A stretch of 64,000 bases of DNA from Actinomycetes bacterium (GTDB lineage Bacteria > Actinomycetota > Acidimicrobiia > Acidimicrobiales > Acidimicrobilacustridaceae), in contig JAKOVH010000026.1 of NCBI GenBank assembly GCA_029782145.1, positions 124,001 through 188,000 on the forward strand. The letters are read 5' to 3'. The notes under the pieces were generated by a model. The model saw nothing but the letters and a program-made list of their open reading frames with translations. It searched no databases and had not been told where the DNA came from. A program made the position numbers and the translations under genes. Positions 7,729-16,312 of the stretch are shown piece by piece (within the stretch, counting starts at the first letter, position 1; each line of letters begins with the position of its first letter).

Positions 7729-9006
7729 ATGCAGCACGACGAGCTCGGGAGGCCATCGCAGGGCGATCCGGCGGCGTGGCTGCTGGCCCGCATGGCCGCC
7801 GACGCGACGGTGGTGTCCCTCGAGGGCACCTGTGAGGCGCTGCTCGGCCGCTCGGCGGCCGGGCTGGTGGGCGGCACCCTCGTAGGCATCATCCACCCCG
7901 ACGACGTCGACCTGTGCCGCGCCCTCGGCGCGGCCGCCCGCGCCGAGCCCGGTGCCGGCCGTTCGACCGACCACCGGGTGGTGCGCCCCGACGGCAGCGC
8001 AGTGTGGGTCGAGGCCACGCTCACCTACGACGCCGCCACCGGCGAGATGACGGCGCTGCTCGTCGACGTCTCGCGCCGCCTGGCCCAGGAGGCGGCGCTG
8101 GAGGCCAGCCGCCAGGAGACCCTCGAGCTCGCCGAGGAGTTCCGGCTGCTCGCCGACGAGATCCCCTCGGGCGCCTTCCGGGCCGACGCCGACGGGTCGA
8201 TCCTGTTCGCCAACGCCCGCTTCCACACCCTCGCCGGCACCCGCGACGTGACCCGGCTGCACGAGCTGGCCGCCCCGGCCGACAGCGCCCTGATCGACGA
8301 GGCCCTCGGCGCGGCGCTCGGCGCCGACCCGGACCCCGGCCGCGGCCCCGGCCCCGACCCCGACCCCGGTGCGCAGCCCACGGGCGGGCCAGCGGCCCAC
8401 GACGGGATCCACGTCGAGTTCCGGGCCCGCGACGGCGGGCGCACCCTGCTGCTGCGCCTCGGCGCGGTGCGCAACCCCGGCAAGCCCGGCGGCACGGTGG
8501 TGGGTGTGCTCATCGACGCCACCCCCACCGTCGAGCTGCGCACACGCGCCCGCACCGACTCGCTCACCGGCCTGCTGAACCGGACCGCGCTCAACGAGCA
8601 CCTCGACGCCGTGCTGCGCGCCGGCGGCGATGTCTGCGTCATGTTCGTGGACTTCGACGACTTCAAGCACGTCAACGACTGCTTCGGCCACCACGCCGGC
8701 GACGAGGTGCTGCGGGTGATCGGCCGCCGGCTGCGCAACGCGGTGCGCGGCTCGGAGGAGGTCGGCCGCTACGGCGGCGACGAGTTCGTCATCGTGTGCA
8801 CCACCGTCGATCCGGCCACGGTGGCCAACCTCCGCGCCCGGGTCGAGGCGGTGCTGTCCGAGCCGGTGCACTTCGACGACTCGTTGTGGCCGCCGTCGGC
8901 GAGCATCGGCACCGCGACCTCGGTGCCCGGCGACACCGCCACCTCGATCCTGCGGCGGGCCGACGCCGAGATGTACCGGGCCAAACGGGCCGACGGCCGC
9001 CGATAG
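7729..9006 (+). CDS. PAS-domain diguanylate cyclase (GGDEF)
   Basis: A 425-residue cytoplasmic protein. Two PAS-like domains (about residues 15-120 and 145-270) precede a GGDEF domain with DSLTGLLNRTAL, FVDFDDFKHVNDCFGHHAGD and GRYGGDEF, so it should make cyclic di-GMP. The inhibitory I-site RxxD five residues before GGDEF reads RGSE, so product inhibition may be weak. A Pro-Asp-Pro-Gly low-complexity stretch (near residues 200-222) interrupts the second PAS domain. The start has a G-rich ribosome site. The window also holds an EAL protein, far away at the other end. Confidence 0.88.
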   Translation: MQHDELGRPSQGDPAAWLLARMAADATVVSLEGTCEALLGRSAAGLVGGTLVGIIHPDDVDLCRALGAAARAEPGAGRSTDHRVVRPDGSAVWVEATLTYDAATGEMTALLVDVSRRLAQEAALEASRQETLELAEEFRLLADEIPSGAFRADADGSILFANARFHTLAGTRDVTRLHELAAPADSALIDEALGAALGADPDPGRGPGPDPDPGAQPTGGPAAHDGIHVEFRARDGGRTLLLRLGAVRNPGKPGGTVVGVLIDATPTVELRTRARTDSLTGLLNRTALNEHLDAVLRAGGDVCVMFVDFDDFKHVNDCFGHHAGDEVLRVIGRRLRNAVRGSEEVGRYGGDEFVIVCTTVDPATVANLRARVEAVLSEPVHFDDSLWPPSASIGTATSVPGDTATSILRRADAEMYRAKRADGRR

Positions 9007-9026
9007 CCGCCGATACCCTCGCCCCC

Positions 9027-9911
9027 ATGGCACGCGTGGCGCTGCGGCACACGGCCAACGCCGAGGGGGCGTGGTTCGTCGACACCCGCTGCATCGACTG
9101 CGGCACCTGCCGGGAGGTCGCGCCGGGCACCTTCGGCGTGGCCGGCGGCCAGTCGGTCGTCGTGCGCCAGCCGGCCGCCGGCGACGACGGCGCCGAGCGG
9201 GACGCGTGGCTGGCGGCCCAGGCGTGCCCCACCTCGTCGATCGGCACGGTCGACCACCGGCCCCGCCCGGGGCGGCTCTACCCCCGGGAGGTCGAGGCCG
9301 GCAGCGGCGTGTTCGACGTGGGCTACTGCGCCGAGAGCTCGTTCGGGGCGTCGGCCTGGTTCGTCGTGCGGCCCGACGGGAACCTGCTCATCGACTCGCC
9401 CCGCTTCACCGACGCCCTCGCCGGCCCGTTCGCCGAGATGGGCGGCATCGCCCACGTGCTGCTCACCCACCGCGACGACGTGGCCGACGCCGGCCGCTGG
9501 GCCGAGCGCTTCGGCGCCCGGGTGTGGATCCACACCGATGACCGCCGCGCCGCCCCCTTCGCCACCGACCTGCTCGAGGGCGGTGCCGGCGAGCCGACCA
9601 CCGTCGCCCCGGGCGTCGTCGCCCATCCCGCGCCCGGCCACACGAAGGGCAGCGTGGTGTTCGTGGTCGACGACCGGTTCTGCTTCTCGGGCGACTCGCT
9701 GGCGTGGAGCCACGAGCGCGGCGACCTCACCGCCTTCCGGGGTGCGTGCTGGTACTCGTGGCCCGAGCAGACCCGCTCACTGCGGGCCCTGGCCGCCACG
9801 AGCTCGTTCGAGTGGCTCCTGCCCGGCCACGGCGCCCGGGCCCACCTGCCGGCCGCGGAGCTGCACGATCGCCTCGACCGCCTGGTGGCACGGATGGCGG
9901 CCGCCGCGTAG
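9027..9911 (+). CDS. Ferredoxin / metallo-beta-lactamase-fold fusion protein
   Basis: A 294-residue protein. An N-terminal ferredoxin-like domain has CIDCGTC and a fourth cysteine in ACPTSS (residues about 22-70), enough for one 4Fe-4S cluster. The rest is a metallo-beta-lactamase fold: LLTHRDDVADAGRW replaces the usual HxHxDH, then HPAPGHTKGS, FSGDSLAW and LLPGHGA. From memory the THRDDVADA form is conserved in a ferredoxin-fused branch also found in cyanobacteria and plants. The reaction is unknown. It starts 20 bases after the GGDEF gene. Confidence 0.82.
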   Translation: MARVALRHTANAEGAWFVDTRCIDCGTCREVAPGTFGVAGGQSVVVRQPAAGDDGAERDAWLAAQACPTSSIGTVDHRPRPGRLYPREVEAGSGVFDVGYCAESSFGASAWFVVRPDGNLLIDSPRFTDALAGPFAEMGGIAHVLLTHRDDVADAGRWAERFGARVWIHTDDRRAAPFATDLLEGGAGEPTTVAPGVVAHPAPGHTKGSVVFVVDDRFCFSGDSLAWSHERGDLTAFRGACWYSWPEQTRSLRALAATSSFEWLLPGHGARAHLPAAELHDRLDRLVARMAAAA

Positions 9912-9973
9912 CCCACCTGGCGGTCACGATCGCGGGCGCTGCCTCGTCGAGGTGGGTGAGGAGGTTCCCCACC

Positions 9974-11341
9974 ATGACCGAGATCCGCTCCACCACCCCC
10001 ACCGCCGCTGCGTTCCCCGGTCGGGAACACGGGACGGCCGGCGCCGACACCGCCGTCGACGTCGCCGTGCTCGGCTCGGGCCTGGCCGGCCTGGCGGCGG
10101 CCGCCACTGCGGCCCGGGCCGGAGCCCGCGTCACCGTCGTCGAGGGACCGGCCCGGTCCGGTCGGGCCCGCACCGACGAACGCGACGGCTTCCTGCTCAA
10201 CCGAGGTCCGCACGCGCTCTACGACACCGGCCCCGGCCGCGCCGTGCTCGCCCGGCTGGGCGTGGACCCTCAGGGCGTGCGCCCACCGTCGACGGGCGTG
10301 CTGGCCTGCGGCGACCAGGTGCACCGGCTGCCCCGAGGCATCGGGGGGATGCTCACCAGCTCGGTGGTGACGGCGCGGGACAAGGTCCGGATCGGGCACC
10401 TGCTCGCCCGGGTGGCCCGCCTCGATCCCGCCTCGGTGGCGGACCTCACCGTCGAGGGGTGGCTCGAGCGCTCCCTGCCCCCGAGCGCCCGGCCGCTCGT
10501 GCGGACCCTCGTGCGCGTCAGCAGCTACTGCGCCGACACCCGCTCGGTGTCCGCCGACGTCGCCGTCACCCAACTGCGGGCCTCGTCCCGCGGCGTGCGC
10601 TACCTCCACGGTGGGTGGGCTCAGCTGACCGACGGCCTGCGGGCCGCCGCCGGCCCGACCGTCGAGTGGCACCCGGGGACGGCGACGGCTGTCCGCCCGA
10701 CCGGCGGCGGCTGGGACGTCACCACCGACCGGGGCACCGTGCGGGCCGGCGCCGTGGTGGTCGCCGCCGGCTCCCCGGCCGCCGCGGCCGCCCTCCTGCC
10801 CGGGCCCGCCCCGGCCTCCTGGTCTCGCCTCGGGCCTCCGGTGCTGGCCTCCTGCCTCGACCTGGGCCTGCGGCGGCCCCCGGCCGTGCGCAGCTGGTTC
10901 GGGGTCGACCGGCCCCACTACCTGGTGGCCCACGCACCCGGCGCCGAGCTGGCGCCTCCCGGCTCCGCCGTGGTGCACGTCATGCGGAACCTGCACCACG
11001 ACGACGCCGACCGGCCGGCGCAGCTGCGGGCCGAGCTCGAGGCGCTGGCGCGGCGGGCGGGCATCGCCGACGATGACGTGGTGGTCGCCCGCTACCTCCA
11101 CCACATGCACGTGGTGTCCGCCTCCGTCACCCCGGCCGGCGGGGGGCTCACCGGGCGTCCCGGCATCGACGACACCGGGCACACGGGCCTGCTGGTGGCC
11201 GGCGACTGGGTGGGACCGGACGGCTGGCTCGCCGACGCCTCGCTGGCGAGCGGTGAGGCCGCCGGCGCCGCCGCCTCCCGGCACGCCGCCGTTGCTGCGC
11301 AGGCCGGGCCCGGCCGTCGGCCGGCAGGGGCCCGTCGGTGA
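9974..11341 (+). CDS. FAD-dependent amine oxidase/phytoene-desaturase-like oxidoreductase
   Basis: A 455-residue flavoprotein. VAVLGSGLAGLAAAATAA (about residues 30-47) is the dinucleotide-binding loop, followed by VTVVEGPARSGRARTDERDGFLLNRGPH, the usual second motif of the amine-oxidase/desaturase superfamily. The C-terminus TGLLVAGDWVGPDGWLADASLASGEAA closes the FAD site. The next gene starts within its stop codon, so both are one transcript. ECF41 sigma factors are normally encoded with an oxidoreductase or decarboxylase, and this one may fill that role. The substrate is unknown. Confidence 0.83.
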   Translation: MTEIRSTTPTAAAFPGREHGTAGADTAVDVAVLGSGLAGLAAAATAARAGARVTVVEGPARSGRARTDERDGFLLNRGPHALYDTGPGRAVLARLGVDPQGVRPPSTGVLACGDQVHRLPRGIGGMLTSSVVTARDKVRIGHLLARVARLDPASVADLTVEGWLERSLPPSARPLVRTLVRVSSYCADTRSVSADVAVTQLRASSRGVRYLHGGWAQLTDGLRAAAGPTVEWHPGTATAVRPTGGGWDVTTDRGTVRAGAVVVAAGSPAAAAALLPGPAPASWSRLGPPVLASCLDLGLRRPPAVRSWFGVDRPHYLVAHAPGAELAPPGSAVVHVMRNLHHDDADRPAQLRAELEALARRAGIADDDVVVARYLHHMHVVSASVTPAGGGLTGRPGIDDTGHTGLLVAGDWVGPDGWLADASLASGEAAGAAASRHAAVAAQAGPGRRPAGARR

Positions 11342-12246
11342 GCGCCCCCAGCCCGACCGCGGCCGAGGATCGGGCCCGGCGGTTCGCCGCCGAGCGCGAC
11401 CGCCTCGTGGGCCTCGCCTACCGGATGCTCGGGAGCCGCACCGACGCCGAGGACGTGGTCCAGGAGGCGTGGATCCGCTACGCGGCGTCGCCCGGTGAGC
11501 CCGACAACCCGGCGGCGTGGCTCACCACCGTCACCAGCCGCATCGCCCTCGACGTGCTGCGCTCGGCACCCGTGCGCCGGGAGCGCTACGTCGGACCGTG
11601 GTTGCCCGAGCCGGTCCGGACCCGGTTCGGCGACGGCCCCGAGGAGCTGGTCGACCGGGCCGCGACGCTCACCCTCGGGTTCCTGGTCGTGCTCGACACG
11701 CTCCCGCCGGAGGACCGGGTGGTGTTCCTCCTGGCCGACGTGTTCGCCGTGCCATTTGCCGAGATCGCCCCGGTCGTGGGCCGCTCGCCCGAGGCGTGCC
11801 GGCAGGCGGCCAGCCGGGCACGACGGCGGATCCGAGCGGCGGGCGCACCGCAGCGCACCGGTCCCGCCGCCGCCGACTGGGACCTCGCCGCCCGCCTGGC
11901 CGCCGCGGTCGGCGCCGGGGACCTCGACGGCACCCTGGCCCTGCTCGCTCCCGAGGTGACGCTGGTGAGCGACGGCGGACCGAACCGCCACGCCGCCCGA
12001 CGGCCCGTGGTGGGCGCCGAGCGGGTCGCCCGGTTCCTGGTGAACGTGGCGTCCCGGCGGGCCCCGGGCACCGCGGCGGAGGTCGCCGAGATCAACAGCG
12101 CCCCCGGGCTCATCACCCGATCGCCCGGCGAGGCGCCGGTGGTGTGGGTGATCGAGCCCACCGGCGACGGGCGCATCGCCGACATCCGCATGGTGCTGGC
12201 CCCCGAGAAGCTGACCCTGCTCGACACCGGCCCCCTCGACTGGTGA
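11338..12246 (+). CDS. ECF41-type sigma factor with SnoaL-like C-terminus (SigJ-like)
   Basis: A 302-residue sigma factor. Region 2 includes LVGLAYRMLGSRTDAEDVVQEAWIRY and region 4 FAEIAPVVGRSPEACRQAASRARRRI. About 110 further residues form a SnoaL/NTF2-like domain (DLDGTLALLAPEVTLVSDGG), typical of the ECF41/SigJ group, where it regulates the factor in place of an anti-sigma protein. GTG start coupled to the stop of the oxidoreductase gene. It probably controls its own operon. Confidence 0.88.
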   Translation: MSAPSPTAAEDRARRFAAERDRLVGLAYRMLGSRTDAEDVVQEAWIRYAASPGEPDNPAAWLTTVTSRIALDVLRSAPVRRERYVGPWLPEPVRTRFGDGPEELVDRAATLTLGFLVVLDTLPPEDRVVFLLADVFAVPFAEIAPVVGRSPEACRQAASRARRRIRAAGAPQRTGPAAADWDLAARLAAAVGAGDLDGTLALLAPEVTLVSDGGPNRHAARRPVVGAERVARFLVNVASRRAPGTAAEVAEINSAPGLITRSPGEAPVVWVIEPTGDGRIADIRMVLAPEKLTLLDTGPLDW

Positions 12247-12513
12247 CCTGAGCACGCCGCCCCGAGGTGGAGCGGCGGTATCTCGGCGCTGGTGAGGATG
12301 TGGCTCTCCGGGTCGACGCTGCCCCAGCACGCCGCGTCGTGAGGGACGACGGTGGCCACGATCTCCATCGCCGCGCCCTGAGGCTCGGACTGCAGCCGCC
12401 CGCAAGCCGGCCACAGGTCAGCCACCAGTGCCCTCCTGCACGGTGCCCCCACAGGCCCACCCGATCCGCCGGTGGCAAACCGCCGCACGGCCCACCACCC
12501 CAGGAGACGACCG

Positions 12514-13131
12514 ATGGACACGACCCAGCTCACCCCCGCCCCCGGCTCGCCCCGCGCCCGCCGCCTGCGCACTGCGGCGGCCGGCGTCGCCATGGCCGCC
12601 GGCCTGCTCGGCGCCACCCTCCTCACGGCCTGCGGCGACAGCACCGACGACGCCGGCGCCAGCACCAACGACACCGCCGCCGCGACCACCACCCACGACG
12701 CCCACCGGCCGGTGGTGGTGACGGCCACCGACTACGCCTTCCAGGGCCTGCCCGCCAGCGTCCCCGCCGGCACCCAGCTGCAGCTGGTCAACGACTCGAA
12801 CGTGGAGCTGCACGAGCTGGTCGCCCTCCGGGTGCCCGACGGCGACAGCCGCTCGCTGCAGGACCTGCTGAAGGACCCCGCCTCGCTCGAGTCGGTCGCC
12901 CCGGCGACCGTGCTGCTCACCCCGCCGGGGGGCCAGGAGATCCAGGCCGTCGGCGACGGGACCCTCACCCAGCCCGGCCGCTACGTGCTGATCTGCGCCA
13001 TCCCGACCGGGATCGCCCCCCAGGCCTACCTCGACGCGGTGAAGGCGGCCGGCGGCGGCAAGCCGGAGATCCCCGACGCGGGTGCGCCGCACCTGGCCCA
13101 CGGCATGTTCGCCGAGCTCGTCGTGGAGTGA
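12514..13131 (+). CDS. Cupredoxin-like lipoprotein
   Basis: A 205-residue exported protein. A positively charged start, a hydrophobic helix and a lipobox ending LLTAC (Cys near residue 41) predict lipid anchoring outside the membrane. The mature part has a Thr/Ala-rich spacer and then a beta-sandwich (VVTATDYAFQGLPASVPAGTQLQLVN, ending RYVLICAIPTG) resembling cupredoxin-like domains. A His, a Cys in LICAIP and possibly HGMF near the end are candidate metal ligands. The start has AGGAG upstream. A copper role is inferred only from the fold. Confidence 0.75.
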   Translation: MDTTQLTPAPGSPRARRLRTAAAGVAMAAGLLGATLLTACGDSTDDAGASTNDTAAATTTHDAHRPVVVTATDYAFQGLPASVPAGTQLQLVNDSNVELHELVALRVPDGDSRSLQDLLKDPASLESVAPATVLLTPPGGQEIQAVGDGTLTQPGRYVLICAIPTGIAPQAYLDAVKAAGGGKPEIPDAGAPHLAHGMFAELVVE

Positions 13132-13160
13132 TCCGTCCCGGCCCCGACCCCGACCACACC

Positions 13161-13210
13161 TCCGCTGGCTCGATCCATCACCTCATGAGGTCATCGATCG
13201 AGCCAGCGGA
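13161..13210. repeat. 50-bp near-perfect palindrome
   Basis: Perfect 14-bp outer arms (TCCGCTGGCTCGAT and its complement), two 6-base segments each with two non-pairing positions, and a central CCTCATGAGG self-complementary core. It lies in the gap between the lipoprotein and flavin oxidase genes. As RNA it would form a long stable stem. There is no T-run on either side, so a classic terminator is uncertain; an operator or a palindromic repeat element is also possible. Confidence 0.75.
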
Positions 13211-13267
13211 CCCATCCACCGGATCGAACGCCGGCGCCGGCCGGCCCCACCAAGCGAGGAAACCCCG

Positions 13268-14683
13268 ATGACCAACGTGTTGAACCCCGCGGCCCGCGAC
13301 GGCGCCCCGTCCGAGCCGGTCACCACCGTCGACGAGCTGCGCCGCCGGGCCACCGGCCCGGTGCTCACCGCCGACGACGACGGCTACGCCGAGGCCACCC
13401 TGGCCTGGAACCGGGCCGCCCAGCACCGCCCCCTGGTGGTGGTCGAGGCGGCCGACGCGAACGACGTCGTGCTCGCCGTGCGCTTCGCCGCCGCTACCGG
13501 CGTCGGGCTGGGCGTGCAGGCCACCGGCCACGGCATGGCCCTGCCCGCCGACGACGGCGTGCTGTTGCTCACCCGCCGCCTCGACGACGTGCGGGTCGAC
13601 CCCGCGGCCCGCACCGCGTGGGTCGGTGCCGGTTCCCAGTGGGGTCCGGTGCTCGAGCAGGCCCAGGTCCACGGCCTGGCACCGCTGCTCGGCTCGGCCC
13701 CCCACGTCGGCGCCGTCGGCTACGTCCTGGGCGGCGGCTTCGGCTGGCTCGCCCGTCGGTACGGCTCGGGCGCCGACTCGGCCCGGGCCTTCGAGCTGGT
13801 CACCCCCGACGGCCGCCTGCTACGGGCCTCGGCCGACGAGAACTTCGAGCTGTTCCGAGCCCTGCGCGGCGGTGGCGGCGGCAGCCTGGGCGTGGTCACC
13901 GGCATGGAGATCGAGCTCTACCCCGTCACCACCGTCTACGGCGGCAACCTCCTCTACCCCGCCGAGATGGCCGAGACGGTCATGGACCGCTACGCCCGGT
14001 GGGTCGCCGACGCGCCCGACGAGCTCACCTCCGAGGTCGTGCTCATGAACTTCCCGCCGATCCCCGACCTGCCCGAGCCCATCCGGGGGAAGTCGTTCAC
14101 CATCGTGCGGGGCTGCTGGTGCGGTGACCTCGAGGAGGGCCGGGCCCTGCTCGACCGGTTCCGGGCCGAGCTGCCCCCGGTGGCCGACATGTGGCACGAG
14201 ATGCCCTTCTCGGAGGTGGCGACCATCAGCAACGACCCGGTCCACCCGTTGCCCGCCCTGCTCACCGGCGGCTGGCTGGACGGCATCGACGGCGGGGTCG
14301 GCCGCACCCTGGCCGGTCTGACCTTCCCGGTCGACGGGCCACCGCTGCTGATGTTCAGCGAGGTCCGCCACATCGGCGGCGCGGTGAGCCGGGGTGACCG
14401 GGCCACCACCGTGCTCGGCAACCGTGACCACGAGTTCGTGTGGCACGCGCTGGGCGTCCCGATGGCCGACGGCATGGCCGAGGGCATCTCCGCCCGCCTC
14501 GGCGAGATCAGGGAGGCCCTCGCCGACCACGACACCGGTCGGGCCTACCTGAACTTCCTCGACGGCGAGGAGCGCCGCGCCCGCACGGGCGACGCCCTCG
14601 ACGGCGACGATGTGGCGGCGCTGCGGCGGCTCAAGCAGGAGCTCGACCCCGACGACGTGGTGCGCTTCGGCGTGGCACACTGA
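13268..14683 (+). CDS. FAD-linked oxidase of the berberine-bridge type
   Basis: A 471-residue flavoprotein of the PCMH-type FAD-binding family. VQATGHGMALP holds the histidine that normally links to FAD; the second linking site, usually a cysteine, reads SAPHVGAVGYVLGGGFGWLARRYG, so only single covalent attachment is expected. The C-terminus AYLNFLDGEE is the BBE motif that covers the flavin. Such enzymes oxidise sugars or secondary metabolites with oxygen. A GAGGA site precedes the ATG. It probably stands alone between two palindromes. Confidence 0.86.
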   Translation: MTNVLNPAARDGAPSEPVTTVDELRRRATGPVLTADDDGYAEATLAWNRAAQHRPLVVVEAADANDVVLAVRFAAATGVGLGVQATGHGMALPADDGVLLLTRRLDDVRVDPAARTAWVGAGSQWGPVLEQAQVHGLAPLLGSAPHVGAVGYVLGGGFGWLARRYGSGADSARAFELVTPDGRLLRASADENFELFRALRGGGGGSLGVVTGMEIELYPVTTVYGGNLLYPAEMAETVMDRYARWVADAPDELTSEVVLMNFPPIPDLPEPIRGKSFTIVRGCWCGDLEEGRALLDRFRAELPPVADMWHEMPFSEVATISNDPVHPLPALLTGGWLDGIDGGVGRTLAGLTFPVDGPPLLMFSEVRHIGGAVSRGDRATTVLGNRDHEFVWHALGVPMADGMAEGISARLGEIREALADHDTGRAYLNFLDGEERRARTGDALDGDDVAALRRLKQELDPDDVVRFGVAH

Positions 14684-14714
14684 GCCCGACCCACGCTGGA
14701 GGCCGAGCCGGCCG

Positions 14715-14746
14715 CGGGTCTCGCACGTCCGGACGTGCGAGACCCG
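14715..14746. terminator. 32-bp perfect palindrome, likely terminator or operator
   Basis: A 32-bp sequence, CGGGTCTCGCACGT-CCGG- followed by its complement, identical on both strands. It lies 31 bases after the flavin oxidase stop and 13 bases before the GTG of the DUF1275 gene. A stable hairpin without a U-tract is common for actinobacterial terminators, but the position so near a start, with no clear ribosome site in between, also allows an operator over the DUF1275 promoter. Confidence 0.6.
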
Positions 14747-14759
14747 TAGCGTCTCCCGC

Positions 14760-15467
14760 GTGAGCGACGACGGTGTGCCCCACCTGGCGGCGACGTTGGC
14801 GCTGGCGGTGGCGCTCACCGCCGCCGCCGGGTTCGTCGACGCCCACGTGTTCGTGCACGTCACCGGCGTGTTCGTGGCCAACATGAGCGGCAACGTCGTG
14901 CTGTTCGGGATCTTCGTCGGCGAGCGCCGCTGGCCCCAGGTGGCCGCCCACCTGCTGTCGATCGCCATGTTCACCGTCGGCGTGGCCGTCGGCACGATCG
15001 TCCACGACCGGCGCCGCGACACCGGCCGGCGGCTCCGGCCCGACCTGCTCCTGCTCGCCGAGGCCGCCCTGCTGGCCCTGCTGATCGTGCTGCGGGTGGT
15101 CGACGGGCCGACCCCGAGGCTCACCGTCGACGCCCTCGACTATCCGGTGATCGCCCTCGGGGCGCTCGCCATGGGCCTGCAGACCGTCGTCGTCGGCCGG
15201 GTCGGGCGGGTGGCGGTGGCCACGACCTACGAGTCCGGTGCGGTGGCCCGGGTGGGTGAGGAGTCGGCGTTGGCCGTGCGACGCACGGAGCCGGCCCAGC
15301 GCCACGGCCACCTCGAGGTGGTGCGGGTGCTCGGCGCCGTGCTGGTCGGCTACGCGGGTGGCGCCGCGCTGGCCGCGGCCGCCGGTGCGTCACCGGCGTG
15401 GTTGCTCGTGCCCCTCGGGATGGTGCTGGCCGCGGCTGCGTGGGTGCAGCGGGTCGTGGCGCAGTAG
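14760..15467 (+). CDS. DUF1275 (YoaK-like) membrane protein
   Basis: A 235-residue polytopic membrane protein of about six helices. AAGFVDAHVFVHVTGVFVANMSGNVVLFGIFV (residues about 20-50) is the DUF1275 signature, and MGLQTVVVGRVG in the middle is the second conserved segment. Function in the family is not known; transport is assumed. The GTG start follows the palindrome closely and lacks an obvious Shine-Dalgarno, so the mRNA may be leaderless. It converges on the PadR gene. Confidence 0.82.
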   Translation: MSDDGVPHLAATLALAVALTAAAGFVDAHVFVHVTGVFVANMSGNVVLFGIFVGERRWPQVAAHLLSIAMFTVGVAVGTIVHDRRRDTGRRLRPDLLLLAEAALLALLIVLRVVDGPTPRLTVDALDYPVIALGALAMGLQTVVVGRVGRVAVATTYESGAVARVGEESALAVRRTEPAQRHGHLEVVRVLGAVLVGYAGGAALAAAAGASPAWLLVPLGMVLAAAAWVQRVVAQ

Positions 15468-15507
15468 CTGCAGAAGCGGGGTGGCACCCGGACCTCCCCG
15501 CCCAGGA

Positions 15508-16098
15508 TCAGTCCTCGGCCAGGATGCCGTAGAGCTTCTTGCGGGCCTCGGTGAGGATCTCGACCGCCCGCCGGCGCTGGTCGGGCGAGCCGGCGGCGGA
15601 CACCTGGCGGCACGCCATGACCACGTGCCGGAACGCCTCCCACAGGTCGCGCTCGCCAGGGTCGACACCCTGGGTGATCTGGTCCCACGGCGGCGGGCCG
15701 CCGCGGTCGGCGACCTTCTGCCGGCCCTCGTCGGTGAGGGAGAAACGGCGCTTGCCGTCCTGCTCCTCTCCCACCACCAGGCCCTCGTCCTCCAGGAGCT
15801 GGAGGGTCGGGTACACCGAGCCGGGGCTCGGCTTCCACACGCCGTCGGTGCGCTCGGCCAGCTCCCCGATGATCTCGTAGCCGTGCATGGGCCGCTCGGC
15901 CAGCAGGGCCAGGACCGCCGCCCGCACGTCGCCCCGGCGGGCCCGGCCGCGCCCGCGGCCCCGCCCCCCGCCGACGCCGCGCCCGGGGCCGCCCCACGGC
16001 GGCCCGGCCCACCGCCCGTCGTCGAAGGCGTGGCGCCGGCGCCGATCCCCCTCGACGTCGGGTCCGTGGCGGTGGGTCTCGTCTCGTCGTCCTCGCAT
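15508..16098 (-). CDS. PadR-family transcriptional regulator
   Basis: A 196-residue regulator. The first about 55 residues are Gly/Arg-rich, common in actinobacterial PadR proteins, then RRGDVRAAVLALLAERPMHGYEIIGELAERTDG starts the winged helix and WKPSPGSVYPTLQLLEDEGLV is the recognition part. The C-terminal dimerisation helices (residues 130-196) are of the short PadR-s2 type. The start has GAGGAG seven bases upstream. The neighbouring AI-2E-type transporter is divergent and is a candidate target together with the regulator itself. Confidence 0.88.
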   Translation of the reverse strand: MRGRRDETHRHGPDVEGDRRRRHAFDDGRWAGPPWGGPGRGVGGGRGRGRGRARRGDVRAAVLALLAERPMHGYEIIGELAERTDGVWKPSPGSVYPTLQLLEDEGLVVGEEQDGKRRFSLTDEGRQKVADRGGPPPWDQITQGVDPGERDLWEAFRHVVMACRQVSAAGSPDQRRRAVEILTEARKKLYGILAED

Positions 16099-16173
16099 CA
16101 GACGCTCCTCGTCTCGTTCTCTCTGGTTCTCATGTCCTCGGTCCGACCGGTGGCGGACCACTCGTTACCGTTC

Positions 16174-16185
16174 ACGATACATCGT
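16174..16185. promoter_or_regulatory. Candidate PadR operator
   Basis: ACGAT-AC-ATCGT, a small inverted repeat in an AT-richer patch between the divergent PadR and AI-2E-type transporter genes, about 76 bases before the PadR start. PadR sites often contain ATAC/ATGT-like half-sites. This is a guess from position and symmetry. Confidence 0.35.
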
Positions 16186-16312
16186 CATAACTCGCCACGC
16201 AACCCCGGGGTGGCCCCGACGCTCGAGCCGCCCCCACCACCGCTCCCCCGCCCGCTCCCTCCGGTCAGGCCGATGCCGCGGGCGCGGCGCAGGGCGGCGC
16301 GAGACTCCCGCG

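Noticed and set aside
8330-8400. Frameshift in the GGDEF gene at the Pro-Asp-Pro-Gly stretch
   Set aside because: The frame before and after it is the same and PAS-like sequence resumes, so it is a low-complexity insertion and not a shift.
13161-14746. The two palindromes as the inverted ends of one mobile element
   Set aside because: Their sequences are unrelated, each is symmetric on its own, and the gene between them is an ordinary flavin oxidase, not a transposase.
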